From IMG/VR virus record IMGVR_UViG_3300042455_001850, positions 62,001-126,000 of that record: a DNA stretch of 64,000 nucleotides. The stretch is one strand, 5' to 3'. This DNA is from a virus. Shown here piece by piece: positions 20,059-27,882 of the stretch (positions are counted from its first letter, which is position 1; each line of letters starts with the position of its first letter). Both the position numbers and the translations under genes were made by a program. The notes below the pieces were generated by a model. That model saw only the letters and a list, made by a program, of their open reading frames with translations. It had not been told where the DNA came from and searched no databases.

Positions 20059-21024
20059 ATGGTTGAAAACTCACTCATTTACGGTATAATTTTGGATGTC
20101 TTAGGGAAACCTAAAAAGACAAATGTTTCTAAACAACAATATAGTTTTGATTGTCCTGTTTGTTCTGCCGAAAAAGGTGAATATGAAGGTGATGGTAAAG
20201 GTAATTTAGAGGTTAACTTATCTGAGGGTGTTTATAATTGTTGGGCTTGTGGTGAGGTTAATGGAACCAAGGGTAGTCTTAAAAAATTATTCAGAAGTTT
20301 TGCTAACAAACAACAAGTTAAAAAACTAAAAATGATTGGTTACACTTTAGATGATTTTAAATCTAAAGTAAAAGATGCCAACGTTATCGAAGACTTAACC
20401 TTACCAAAAGGATTTATTAGTTTTGAAGAAGGTAACCCTAAATCACTGTTATATAAACAAGCTTGGAATTATCTTACTAAAGAAAGAAAAATTAAAAAAG
20501 AAATAATCCAAAGATATAAAATGGGTTATGTTAGTGGGGGACAGTACGACTCTAGGGTTGTAATTCCTTCTTATGATATTAATAATGAATTAAATTATTG
20601 GGTAACAAGAACTTATGTTAATGCAAAACCAAAGTACTTAAATCCTGATTCGGATAAAGAAATTTTAATATTTAACGAATGTTGTGTAGATTGGGATTCA
20701 GATGTTTATTTGGTTGAAGGACCTTTTGACCATATTGTAGTTCATAACTCAATCCCACTATTGGGTAAAAAAATTTCTGATAAACTAATGCATTCTTTAT
20801 TCCATAAAACAAACGGTAATGTAATAATTCTCTTAGATGATGATGCATGGGAAGACGCTAAAAAACATTATGCAAAGTTGAATGTTGGAAAATTATTTGG
20901 TAGAATTAGAATTGTTAAAATGAAAGAAGGTTATGATATAGCCAAAATTCATGAAGACTTTGGTAGAGAAGGTGTGATTGAATGTATGAAAAGTGGTATT
21001 ATTCTTAAAGAAAGTGAATTGTGA
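20059..21024 (+). CDS. DNA primase (CHC2-type zinc finger and Toprim)
   Basis: A 321-residue primase. The N-terminal zinc finger has Cys32, Cys35, Cys61 and Cys64 (CPVC and CWAC). The Toprim region shows VYLVEGPFDH near residue 215, with the catalytic Glu, and VIILLDDDAWEDA near 255, with the metal-binding Asp residues. The protein is of T4 gp61/DnaG type and would make RNA primers for lagging-strand synthesis. It starts two bases after the preceding stop and its stop overlaps the next ATG (TGATG). Confidence 0.88.
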   Translation: MVENSLIYGIILDVLGKPKKTNVSKQQYSFDCPVCSAEKGEYEGDGKGNLEVNLSEGVYNCWACGEVNGTKGSLKKLFRSFANKQQVKKLKMIGYTLDDFKSKVKDANVIEDLTLPKGFISFEEGNPKSLLYKQAWNYLTKERKIKKEIIQRYKMGYVSGGQYDSRVVIPSYDINNELNYWVTRTYVNAKPKYLNPDSDKEILIFNECCVDWDSDVYLVEGPFDHIVVHNSIPLLGKKISDKLMHSLFHKTNGNVIILLDDDAWEDAKKHYAKLNVGKLFGRIRIVKMKEGYDIAKIHEDFGREGVIECMKSGIILKESEL

Positions 21025-21233
21025 TGGGATTTAATAAAAGAATTATTAAGAAAGAAATTTTATTAGAAAGATTTAGACTTGAGGGTTATCAAGGAATTAT
21101 AAATTATATAGGTAATGCTGATGCATTACTTGGTTTAACTGATGAAATAAGGGAGATATTGGATATCACTTACTGTGATAATTGCCCAACTAAAAAGAAT
21201 GTTGAGATTAATAAAGTAATAAATGGCAAATAA
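21024..21233 (+). CDS. Small hypothetical protein
   Basis: A 69-residue protein. I take the ATG at 21024, which overlaps the primase stop, rather than the GTG one codon earlier. It is basic at the N-terminus and has a CDNCP motif near the C-terminus (residues about 52-56), perhaps half of a metal site. No family recognised. Confidence 0.68.
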   Translation: MGFNKRIIKKEILLERFRLEGYQGIINYIGNADALLGLTDEIREILDITYCDNCPTKKNVEINKVINGK

Positions 21234-21972
21234 ATGGGAAACACAAGTTTGGTTAGAACCGATAGAACATAAATATTATCATAAGGAAACTAACGAAGTT
21301 TTTAAATCAGTAACAACAATTTTATCATTATTGGAACCTCATTTCGATAGTGACTCAGTGGCTTACGCAATATCCCAACAGTCGGATGATGTAAAAAAAC
21401 CTGAGTATGTTGGTATGACCAAGGGTGAGATATTAGTAGAATGGGAACGTATTAATCGTGAGGCAAATGAATATGGTACTGAAGTCCATGAAATATTGGA
21501 GAGGTACCTATTGGCTGATAGGATATACATACCTAAAAACGATTATGAAAGAGAGGTAATAAGTAAATTCCAAGAAGTAGATGATATGTCTGGTACAGTT
21601 TACCCAGAAGCAGTTTTATTTAGTGAAAAATATAAAATTTGTGGAACAGCGGATATTGTAGAGGATTGTGGTGATTATTTTAATATATTGGACTTTAAAA
21701 CAAATAAAGAACTAAATTACATATCAAAATACAATCAATGGTTAAATAAACCAGTATCACATTTATCAGATTGTCAATACAACGTATACGCTCTACAACT
21801 ATCTATATATGCATACATGATACAAATGCAAACAAGAAAAAAAGTTGGTAAACTACAGATATTTTATTTAAACCCACAAAAAGATTATACCTTTGAAAAA
21901 ATTAATATGCCCTATTTGGGTAGGGATGCCAAAGCAATTTTGGACTATTGGTTAGAAAAAAATAAAAAATAA
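21223..21972 (+). CDS. PD-(D/E)XK exonuclease, RecB/Cas4-like
   Basis: A 249-residue nuclease. The motifs of the RecB-type PD-(D/E)XK fold are in order: YGTEVHEILE near residue 86, a GTADIVED strand with the catalytic Asp near 145, the DFKTNK motif near 160 supplying Asp and Lys, and a Q-x2-Y-x2-QLSIYAYM helix near 190. Such phage enzymes act as 5'-3' exonucleases in recombination or replication. It overlaps the previous gene by 11 nt and belongs to the primase operon. Confidence 0.85.
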   Translation: MANKWETQVWLEPIEHKYYHKETNEVFKSVTTILSLLEPHFDSDSVAYAISQQSDDVKKPEYVGMTKGEILVEWERINREANEYGTEVHEILERYLLADRIYIPKNDYEREVISKFQEVDDMSGTVYPEAVLFSEKYKICGTADIVEDCGDYFNILDFKTNKELNYISKYNQWLNKPVSHLSDCQYNVYALQLSIYAYMIQMQTRKKVGKLQIFYLNPQKDYTFEKINMPYLGRDAKAILDYWLEKNKK

Positions 21973-22024
21973 AGTCTTTAGTGTTTAATATTTTTTGTCT
22001 ATTATTTATTAAATAAACAGATAT

Positions 22025-23176
22025 ATGAGTGATAAAATAGAATTCGAACCTAAATTAACTTTAGAGGAGACAATTGGAATAAAAGATAGATTTATAAATT
22101 TTTACCGAGACCTTGAGTCAATCCAAGACTATTTTTTGGCTAGAAAAAAAGAAAAAATTGTGGATATTAACCACGATAAATACACTAAAAACATGTTTGA
22201 TGATTATAGTGTTGAGCCAAAAAACATGGAATTTGAAATCGAGGTGATTGAGGGTAATTTATTTAATCCTTCTACACAGATTATCACTTCACTACCTTTA
22301 GAATCACAAATCGGTAGACAAATCATGATGGGTATTAGAGAAAAAACCACTAACAAATATGTTGGGTTTATTCGTGTGGCTTCACCTGTTTTATCTATTA
22401 AACCTAGAAATGATTTCTTTGGTGAAACAATTAGAGCTACAGCTGTTAATAGACATATGATTAATGGGGCCATTATTGTTCCTGTACAACCTTTTGGGTA
22501 TAACTACTTAGGTGGTAAACTATTAGCTTTAATTTCATGTTCACACGAAATTAAAAATATGTTAAAAGAAAAGTATGGTGATAAAATCGATACTTGTTTT
22601 TTTGAAACAACCTCCCTTTATGGTGACATCAAAGGTATGAGTCAATACGATGGTTTAAAACCATATATCCGTTACCAAGACATGACAGAATCAGATTTGT
22701 TTTTATTCCCAACAGAAGAAGTTTATGGGCCGATTAGAGCTAAAATGAGAGAGTTATACGGTAACCCTGAATGGGGTGGAAATACTGTAGACCCTGTACC
22801 ATCAGGACCAAAGATGAGAGAGTTTAATAAGGCAATATCAGTCCTTAAAAATCACCTTAAACATTATGATATCGATGCTTATAATGAGTTTCATTCTTTC
22901 ACCAAAACACATATGAAAGCCAAAACCAAAAAGAGATATTATTATTCAAACTTTGGATACGACAATGTTATTGAACATGTTAATTCTGGTGGTGAAATTC
23001 CTTTAATTGAAGGACAAAATTTCCATAAACACAAACTTTCTCATATGATTGAGTGGTGGAAAGGGAAAGCACAAAAAAGATACGAGAAACTTGTTGAGGA
23101 AAATAAACTAAGACACGAAATGGAAATCTACACTCTTGAAAGAATAGAGAATAACGATATAGACATGGTGAGATAA
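22025..23176 (+). CDS. DruA/DUF4338-like protein
   Basis: A 383-residue protein. The central part has the layout of the DUF4338 (DruA) family: a self-recognition strand (GFIRVASPVLS), an RD-x-FFG motif, RHMINGAIIVPVQP, then GGKLLALISCSHEIK, and an FFETTSLYG strand where the family has LLETF(V/I). DruA is part of Druantia defence systems in bacteria, but its molecular role is not established. Here it follows a nuclease and precedes a small P-loop protein, so a role in phage DNA processing or counter-defence is possible. The family match is from memory of the pattern and only moderate. Confidence 0.6.
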   Translation: MSDKIEFEPKLTLEETIGIKDRFINFYRDLESIQDYFLARKKEKIVDINHDKYTKNMFDDYSVEPKNMEFEIEVIEGNLFNPSTQIITSLPLESQIGRQIMMGIREKTTNKYVGFIRVASPVLSIKPRNDFFGETIRATAVNRHMINGAIIVPVQPFGYNYLGGKLLALISCSHEIKNMLKEKYGDKIDTCFFETTSLYGDIKGMSQYDGLKPYIRYQDMTESDLFLFPTEEVYGPIRAKMRELYGNPEWGGNTVDPVPSGPKMREFNKAISVLKNHLKHYDIDAYNEFHSFTKTHMKAKTKKRYYYSNFGYDNVIEHVNSGGEIPLIEGQNFHKHKLSHMIEWWKGKAQKRYEKLVEENKLRHEMEIYTLERIENNDIDMVR

Positions 23177-23593
23177 ATGTACGTCGAAGTAAGTGGTAGA
23201 CAAACAGGTAAATCAACTAGGATGGTTGAGGACATAGTTCTTTTTTTAGAAGAAAATGGTGGAAAAACAGCTTTAGTGGTTTCACCAACAGGGGCTAGTA
23301 GAAAACTAATAAAAGAAAAGATATTTCAAAAATGTGGTTACTGTATAAACAGAGTAATTACATCACATAAGATGTTACCACCCATGAATACCATGAAACA
23401 ATATGTAGATGAGTTTTTTTATGTAAAAGAAAAAGATTTATTTATTGACGGAAGTGCTTATTATGCTGGTACACCTAAATTAGAAGGTTTCACTGGAAAA
23501 TACCAAGATATAATAGACCTATTTAACCAAAAAATGGGTAAAATGGTACAATTAAAACCAATAAAAAAACATGGATTTGGAGGAAGTGATTGA
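23177..23593 (+). CDS. Small P-loop ATPase-like protein
   Basis: A 138-residue protein with a Walker A motif GRQTGKST at residues 7-14 and a following hydrophobic strand (TALVVSPTG). It is much shorter than known helicases or terminases and has no clear Walker B, though LFIDGS near residue 89 could serve. It begins directly after the previous stop and its end overlaps the next gene by 23 nt. Confidence 0.7.
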   Translation: MYVEVSGRQTGKSTRMVEDIVLFLEENGGKTALVVSPTGASRKLIKEKIFQKCGYCINRVITSHKMLPPMNTMKQYVDEFFYVKEKDLFIDGSAYYAGTPKLEGFTGKYQDIIDLFNQKMGKMVQLKPIKKHGFGGSD

Positions 23594-23972
23594 AAAGTGG
23601 GGTAACTTAGGTTTTTTAGATGGGTTAACCGAAGAGTTTAAAGGTAATACAGCTATAACCTATGAAAAGGCTGCCACTATATTAATTAGTGATGGTCCTT
23701 TATTTGGTAGTGGTGATTTTTTAATAACTACTATATTCCCTATAATATATAGAATTTGTAAAACAGGTTTAATTATTAAAAATGTCCCAAATTTAATACA
23801 AAAATTTGACCAGTTTATAACTGATAATAGAGAGGTTATTAGTGATTTACATGGAACAAATTTTGATGCTGAGGCTGAGTTATGTAGTTTTTTTGCTGAA
23901 GACTATTGTGAATGGATTAAAGACAATCCTGAAATGGACCCAATAAAATATATACCAAAACATAAATTATAA
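23571..23972 (+). CDS. Small protein, KW-x-LGFLDGL / KHKL family, copy 1
   Basis: A 133-residue protein that is paralogous to the gene at 25717. Both start with an EE-(V/I)-I-(E/K)-KW helix and an LD-(G/C)-L motif, share an IIFP-I-x-R-I-Y segment and end in Y-(I/V)-x-KHKL. Function is unknown. It lies in a cluster of small paralogous proteins ahead of gp47. Confidence 0.72.
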   Translation: MDLEEVIEKWGNLGFLDGLTEEFKGNTAITYEKAATILISDGPLFGSGDFLITTIFPIIYRICKTGLIIKNVPNLIQKFDQFITDNREVISDLHGTNFDAEAELCSFFAEDYCEWIKDNPEMDPIKYIPKHKL

Positions 23973-24265
23973 TGAATTTATCATACACCACATTCAAAAA
24001 TTGGTTTTTAGATAATTACGGACATTTAGGATTTGATTTATCACCACTTTACCAAGACACACAAGATTTAAAATTTTATTTTGGTGTTTTATATAATAAC
24101 AATAAAACACAGATGGTTAGGATAAGTTTGGAAAGAGTTTTAGATTTTACTGTTGGTGATAAGGAACTTAGAAAATTAATATTTGACACATTATTAACAA
24201 CTTATGGTTATAGATTAGATGGTGATTTTATACCAATAAAAAAAATTAAACAATTTGAATTGTAA
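23972..24265 (+). CDS. Small protein, GHLGF / PIKKI family, copy 1
   Basis: A 97-residue protein overlapping the previous stop. It shares FGHLGF-type (YGHLGFDL) and C-terminal PIKKI-K-QFEL motifs with the next gene, showing tandem duplication. Its function is unknown. Confidence 0.72.
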   Translation: MNLSYTTFKNWFLDNYGHLGFDLSPLYQDTQDLKFYFGVLYNNNKTQMVRISLERVLDFTVGDKELRKLIFDTLLTTYGYRLDGDFIPIKKIKQFEL

Positions 24266-24594
24266 TGGATGAAATTTCACAATGGTTTGAAAATGAGTTT
24301 GGTCATTTGGGGTTCACGGTTACACCTATAATGTATAACCCAGATAACTTTTCTCCCGTTAGGGGAGTTTTATTTAGGCATCCACGAGTAAGTAGTAATT
24401 ATACTTTTAAAACTAATATACAAATTTCAGTTCAACTCACAGATGACGTATATCATTCTAATTTTAATGTTGAAACTGAATATAAAGAATTACTTACAGA
24501 GGCAGTAATTCAATTTTTAAATATACACGGATTATCAATAGAGGATTTAAAAGACTTTAAACCTATAAAAAAAATTAATAAATTTAAATTATGA
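24265..24594 (+). CDS. Small protein, GHLGF / PIKKI family, copy 2
   Basis: A 109-residue protein, paralogue of the preceding gene: it has EFGHLGFTV at residues 12-20 and ends in PIKKINKFKL. Its ATG overlaps the upstream stop, and its end overlaps the gp47 start by four bases. Function unknown. Confidence 0.72.
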   Translation: MDEISQWFENEFGHLGFTVTPIMYNPDNFSPVRGVLFRHPRVSSNYTFKTNIQISVQLTDDVYHSNFNVETEYKELLTEAVIQFLNIHGLSIEDLKDFKPIKKINKFKL

Positions 24595-25400
24595 TAAAAA
24601 TAATCTATCACTGTGCTGATTTACACATCAGACTTTATAAAAGACACGATGAATACCGTGAACAATTTCAAAAGTTCTTTGATTCAGTTAAAGAACATAT
24701 GGAAGAAAACAACCTTAACAGAGAAGAGGTTAGGATTGTTATTGCTGGTGATGTGGTACACTCTAAGAATCAGTTAACACCTGAACTAGTAGATTTAACA
24801 ACATGGTTCTTTAAAAATTGTTGTGACATTTGTGATACCATAGTTATTTTGGGTAACCACGATTTCTTAGCCAATAACTTAGATAGAATGGATGCGTTAA
24901 CACCCATTATTGATACAATGAATGATGATAGACTTAAGTTTTTAAAACACACAGGATGTTTTGAGGATGAGAATATTGTTTGGTGTTTATATGGTCATAT
25001 CGAAGGTTCACAGAGACCTGAAATAGAAAAGGCCAAAGAGGACTTTGGTGATAAGACATACGTTGGTTTATATCATGACCCTTTAATTGGTTTAAAGACA
25101 AATGTTGGGTTTGAATTTGAGGACGGACAAGACATTTCTATTTTTGATGGTTGTGATTTTGTTTGTTGTGGTGATATTCACTTATACCAAGTGATGAATT
25201 ATCATGGAACTACTATCGTACAACCCTCATCAATGATACAACAAGATTTTGGTGAGTCTGTAGATAAACACGGGTTTGTTATATGGAATGTAGAAACTAA
25301 AAAACATAAACATATTAACTTAGAATCCGATTATGGGTTTTATACTTTTAAAATAAGCTCAATAGAGGATATTGAAAATGAAATAGAAAGGTTAGTATGA
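24591..25400 (+). CDS. gp47: gp47-like recombination nuclease (Mre11/SbcD family)
   Basis: A 269-residue calcineurin-like metallophosphoesterase. Metal-binding motifs are in the family order: ADLHIR (Asp10, His12), VIAGDVVHS near 51, VILGNHDF near 86-93, a YHDP histidine near 163 and CGDIHLYQ near 199. It corresponds to T4 gp47, the nuclease subunit that pairs with the gp46 ATPase in end resection and recombination-dependent replication. The gp46-like gene lies 2.5 kb downstream on the same strand, separated by seven small genes instead of being adjacent. Confidence 0.88.
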   Translation: MIKIIYHCADLHIRLYKRHDEYREQFQKFFDSVKEHMEENNLNREEVRIVIAGDVVHSKNQLTPELVDLTTWFFKNCCDICDTIVILGNHDFLANNLDRMDALTPIIDTMNDDRLKFLKHTGCFEDENIVWCLYGHIEGSQRPEIEKAKEDFGDKTYVGLYHDPLIGLKTNVGFEFEDGQDISIFDGCDFVCCGDIHLYQVMNYHGTTIVQPSSMIQQDFGESVDKHGFVIWNVETKKHKHINLESDYGFYTFKISSIEDIENEIERLV

Positions 25401-25711
25401 TAAAACCTAAAAAATATATAAAAAAATACCATTTTGGTGATTTTGATTATGAAAAGGAGTTAAATAGACTTTTAAATGAATTATCTGGACAGATTCAAAG
25501 TAGTAATAGAGGGGGACCTGCCAATTGGATTGTTTGTTCACCACAAGTAGCTGATTCAATAAACTCAATGATTATGGAATCCCAAATAGGTGATTGGAGG
25601 ATAGAAGATAACAGTTTTATACAAGATATACAATTAAGACCTAGAAGAGTACCTCAGTATCTTAACTTGGATATTAGTATCACTAACACAGATAATAATT
25701 ATTTTTTATAA
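25397..25711 (+). CDS. Small protein with capsid-like NWIVCSPQVADSI motif
   Basis: A 104-residue protein overlapping the gp47 stop by four bases. Residues 42-56 (GPANWIVCSPQVADS) resemble a conserved strand-helix of T4-type major capsid proteins, but the rest is too short to be a capsid protein. It may be a decayed or repurposed fragment. The likeness is by eye only. Confidence 0.6.
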   Translation: MIKPKKYIKKYHFGDFDYEKELNRLLNELSGQIQSSNRGGPANWIVCSPQVADSINSMIMESQIGDWRIEDNSFIQDIQLRPRRVPQYLNLDISITNTDNNYFL

Positions 25712-25716
25712 ATAAA

Positions 25717-26031
25717 ATGGCAAATTTTTCAGGATTAACAACACAAAGAGAAGAAATTATTAAAAAGTGGATGGACTCTGGGTTGTTAGATTGTTTAGAC
25801 ACTAATAATGAAACAAAAATAAATATAGCCTCATTACTTGAGGGTCAGACATCACAGTTAATTAATGAAGTGGATGAAGTACCTAGCACTGGTGGTTTTG
25901 ATACTATAGTGTTCCCAATAGTAAGAAGGATTTATCCTAGAACATTATTTCAAGACTTACAGTCACATTACGTGGAATTTAAAAAAGATGGTTTAACACC
26001 ATATAATTACGTTAAAAAACATAAATTATGA
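25717..26031 (+). CDS. Small protein, KW-x-LDGL / KHKL family, copy 2
   Basis: A 104-residue paralogue of the 23571 gene: REEIIKKWMDSGLLDCL at the N-terminus, a VFPIVRRIYP segment in the middle and NYVKKHKL at the end. Its last bases overlap the next ATG. Function unknown. Confidence 0.72.
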   Translation: MANFSGLTTQREEIIKKWMDSGLLDCLDTNNETKINIASLLEGQTSQLINEVDEVPSTGGFDTIVFPIVRRIYPRTLFQDLQSHYVEFKKDGLTPYNYVKKHKL

Positions 26032-26249
26032 CAATAGGGGATAAAGTAAAATATGAGAATTCTTTTTCAGATACTATGATAGGTACTATAGTTAGTAAAG
26101 AACAACCTACTTGTAAATGTAAAGGAATGGGTAAATGGGTTATTGACTTTAGTGGTGAAATTAAAAAAATAAAAATAAGTGATGAAAGATTAAGTCTATA
26201 TAATATAGAACCAACTATGACTAATTTAAATTTTAATTTTGGAAAATAA
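26028..26249 (+). CDS. Small hypothetical protein, SH3-like
   Basis: A 73-residue protein starting on a four-base overlap with the preceding gene. The opening IGDKVKYENSFSDTMIGTIV has the look of a small SH3/KOW-like barrel, and a TCKCKG motif sits near residue 25. No family can be named with confidence. Confidence 0.65.
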   Translation: MTIGDKVKYENSFSDTMIGTIVSKEQPTCKCKGMGKWVIDFSGEIKKIKISDERLSLYNIEPTMTNLNFNFGK

Positions 26250-26640
26250 TAAAAAATATCCTGATAATATTGTCTTTAATGAAAAGACAGATAAATTTGA
26301 TGCTAACCTAAAGCATTACCCAACAACGGTGGGTGCTCAAAAGTTTGAAATTTTACAGATAGATAAATCAGATGCAATAAAGGCTGATAAATATTTTAAT
26401 AAAAAATTAGAAGAATTAAAGGAAGAGTATGATAAGTTGCTGAATGAGTATGAGTCAACCAAGTTATTATACAACACCAAATATTCATTTCAACCTATAT
26501 TAGGTGAGATTTATTATATCTATAAGAATAATAATGATGAAAACTTTTTAAGTATCATAAAACCTAATGAATGGAATAAACCATGTTATGGTAGTTATAA
26601 ACTAAATACTAATGGAACATGGGAAGAGATAGAGTATTAA
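26239..26640 (+). CDS. DUF2452-like protein, TTG start
   Basis: A 133-residue protein. The TTG at 26239 is used because no ATG lies near the N-terminus and the frame overlaps the upstream stop by 11 nt. The sequence follows the DUF2452 pattern: PDNIVFNE at the start, HYPTTVGA, a central helix, FQPILGEIYYIYKN, then LSIIKPNEWN and a final YKLNTNGTW. DUF2452 proteins occur in Bacteroidota and some phages with no known function. Confidence 0.65.
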   Translation: MENNKKYPDNIVFNEKTDKFDANLKHYPTTVGAQKFEILQIDKSDAIKADKYFNKKLEELKEEYDKLLNEYESTKLLYNTKYSFQPILGEIYYIYKNNNDENFLSIIKPNEWNKPCYGSYKLNTNGTWEEIEY

Positions 26641-26647
26641 TAATAAT

Positions 26648-27238
26648 ATGAATAGAAATTTAACCCTACAAGAAAAAATAGTAAAATTAACCACAAATAG
26701 TTTTCATAACATAGATAATAACATAAGACAAGGTGAACAAATTACTCGTGAAAACTATGAAACTTTAAGAGAACAAATAATTGGTCTTTTGGAATATCTT
26801 GAAAATGAAAAGGTATATGTTTTAGATTTACCAGGTAATATAATACCACACCCTGAAGCTAGAAGAAGGATGGTAGACCCTGAGTTAGCTAACACACCAA
26901 CAACAAAAACTTTAGTAGTTGGTACTCAAAATTTTAATACTTTTTATGATTTAGTTATAAAAATAATGGAAGATTTAAGTAGTAATAAAGAAGTTTTTAT
27001 ATACACAATAGACACCGTTAGGATATTCAACCCGATAAATTTTGAACCTGATTATAGATACATAGTTAGATATAGTACTATCGATATGGATTATTGGTAT
27101 AACCCACAATACGTAGAACAAATAAATAACCCTATACAACCTGAACAATATTTTGAAAGGTATTCAAATACAAGAACAGATGAAAAATCTAATAAACCAA
27201 AATCTATTGGTGATAGTAAATTGATACACAAATTTTAA
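26648..27238 (+). CDS. Hypothetical protein
   Basis: A 196-residue soluble protein with an N-terminal helical half and a beta-type C-terminal half. No domain recognised. Its stop overlaps the start of the next gene (TAATG). It belongs to the gp47-gp46 operon. Confidence 0.72.
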   Translation: MNRNLTLQEKIVKLTTNSFHNIDNNIRQGEQITRENYETLREQIIGLLEYLENEKVYVLDLPGNIIPHPEARRRMVDPELANTPTTKTLVVGTQNFNTFYDLVIKIMEDLSSNKEVFIYTIDTVRIFNPINFEPDYRYIVRYSTIDMDYWYNPQYVEQINNPIQPEQYFERYSNTRTDEKSNKPKSIGDSKLIHKF

Positions 27239-27828
27239 TGGAACTACCTAAAGATTTAAAAGATGAAATATGGGAATACTGTAGATTAAACGATATAACC
27301 GATTTGAATGCTTTTATGGTTAGGATGTTAAAACAAGGTTACAATATTGAAAAATATGGTGCCACCCCTTTTAAAATGGGGCAAAAAGAACCTGAAATTA
27401 TTGAAAAAGAAATCATCAGGGAAGTGATTGTAGAAAAAGAGGTGATTAAAGAGGTTATTGTCGAAAAAGAGAAGATTGTTGAGGTAATTAAAGAAGTCCC
27501 TGTTGAGGTTATAAAAGAAATAATCGTAGAAAAAATTGGTGGTATTACTGAAAATAGAGTGGAAGTACCTGTTGAAGTAATAAAAGAAGTTATTAAAGAG
27601 GTTATAGTAGAAAAAATTGTTGAGGTGCCAATTAAAAACGATAAACAATTTAAAGAATTAGAACAACAAGTTGAAAACCTTAAAATAGAGTTAGAGTTGG
27701 AAAAAAATAGAAACTATAAACCAACTAAAACAGAAAAACCAAAAGAAGAAAATTCAAAAACACCAACTAGCAACGTTATTAGTTGGATATCCAAATCTGA
27801 AAGGGATACTGATTTATATGGAGAGTAA
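27238..27828 (+). CDS. Coiled-coil protein with EVIKEVIVEK repeats
   Basis: A 196-residue protein. A short globular N-terminus (residues 1-45) is followed by about 85 residues of imperfect repeats of the type KEVIVEKEVIKEV, with alternating acidic and basic residues, then a leucine-heptad helix (LEQQVENLKIELELEKN) and a basic tail. It is probably an extended rod. It lies directly before the gp46 gene and could act as a scaffold, but this is only inference. Confidence 0.75.
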   Translation: MELPKDLKDEIWEYCRLNDITDLNAFMVRMLKQGYNIEKYGATPFKMGQKEPEIIEKEIIREVIVEKEVIKEVIVEKEKIVEVIKEVPVEVIKEIIVEKIGGITENRVEVPVEVIKEVIKEVIVEKIVEVPIKNDKQFKELEQQVENLKIELELEKNRNYKPTKTEKPKEENSKTPTSNVISWISKSERDTDLYGE

Positions 27829-27882
27829 ACAAGTCTTTATTTAATCAAAAATTTAAAGTATATTTTTATAAATTAAAGAAAT

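Noticed and set aside
23571-24594. Toxin-antitoxin module among the small paired genes
   Set aside because: The pairs are paralogous to each other and show no known toxin or antitoxin motif.
27328-27648. Minus-strand open frame opposite the EVIKEV repeats
   Set aside because: It encodes a Phe/Asn/Tyr-rich low-complexity product, the mirror of the Lys/Glu codons of the plus-strand gene.
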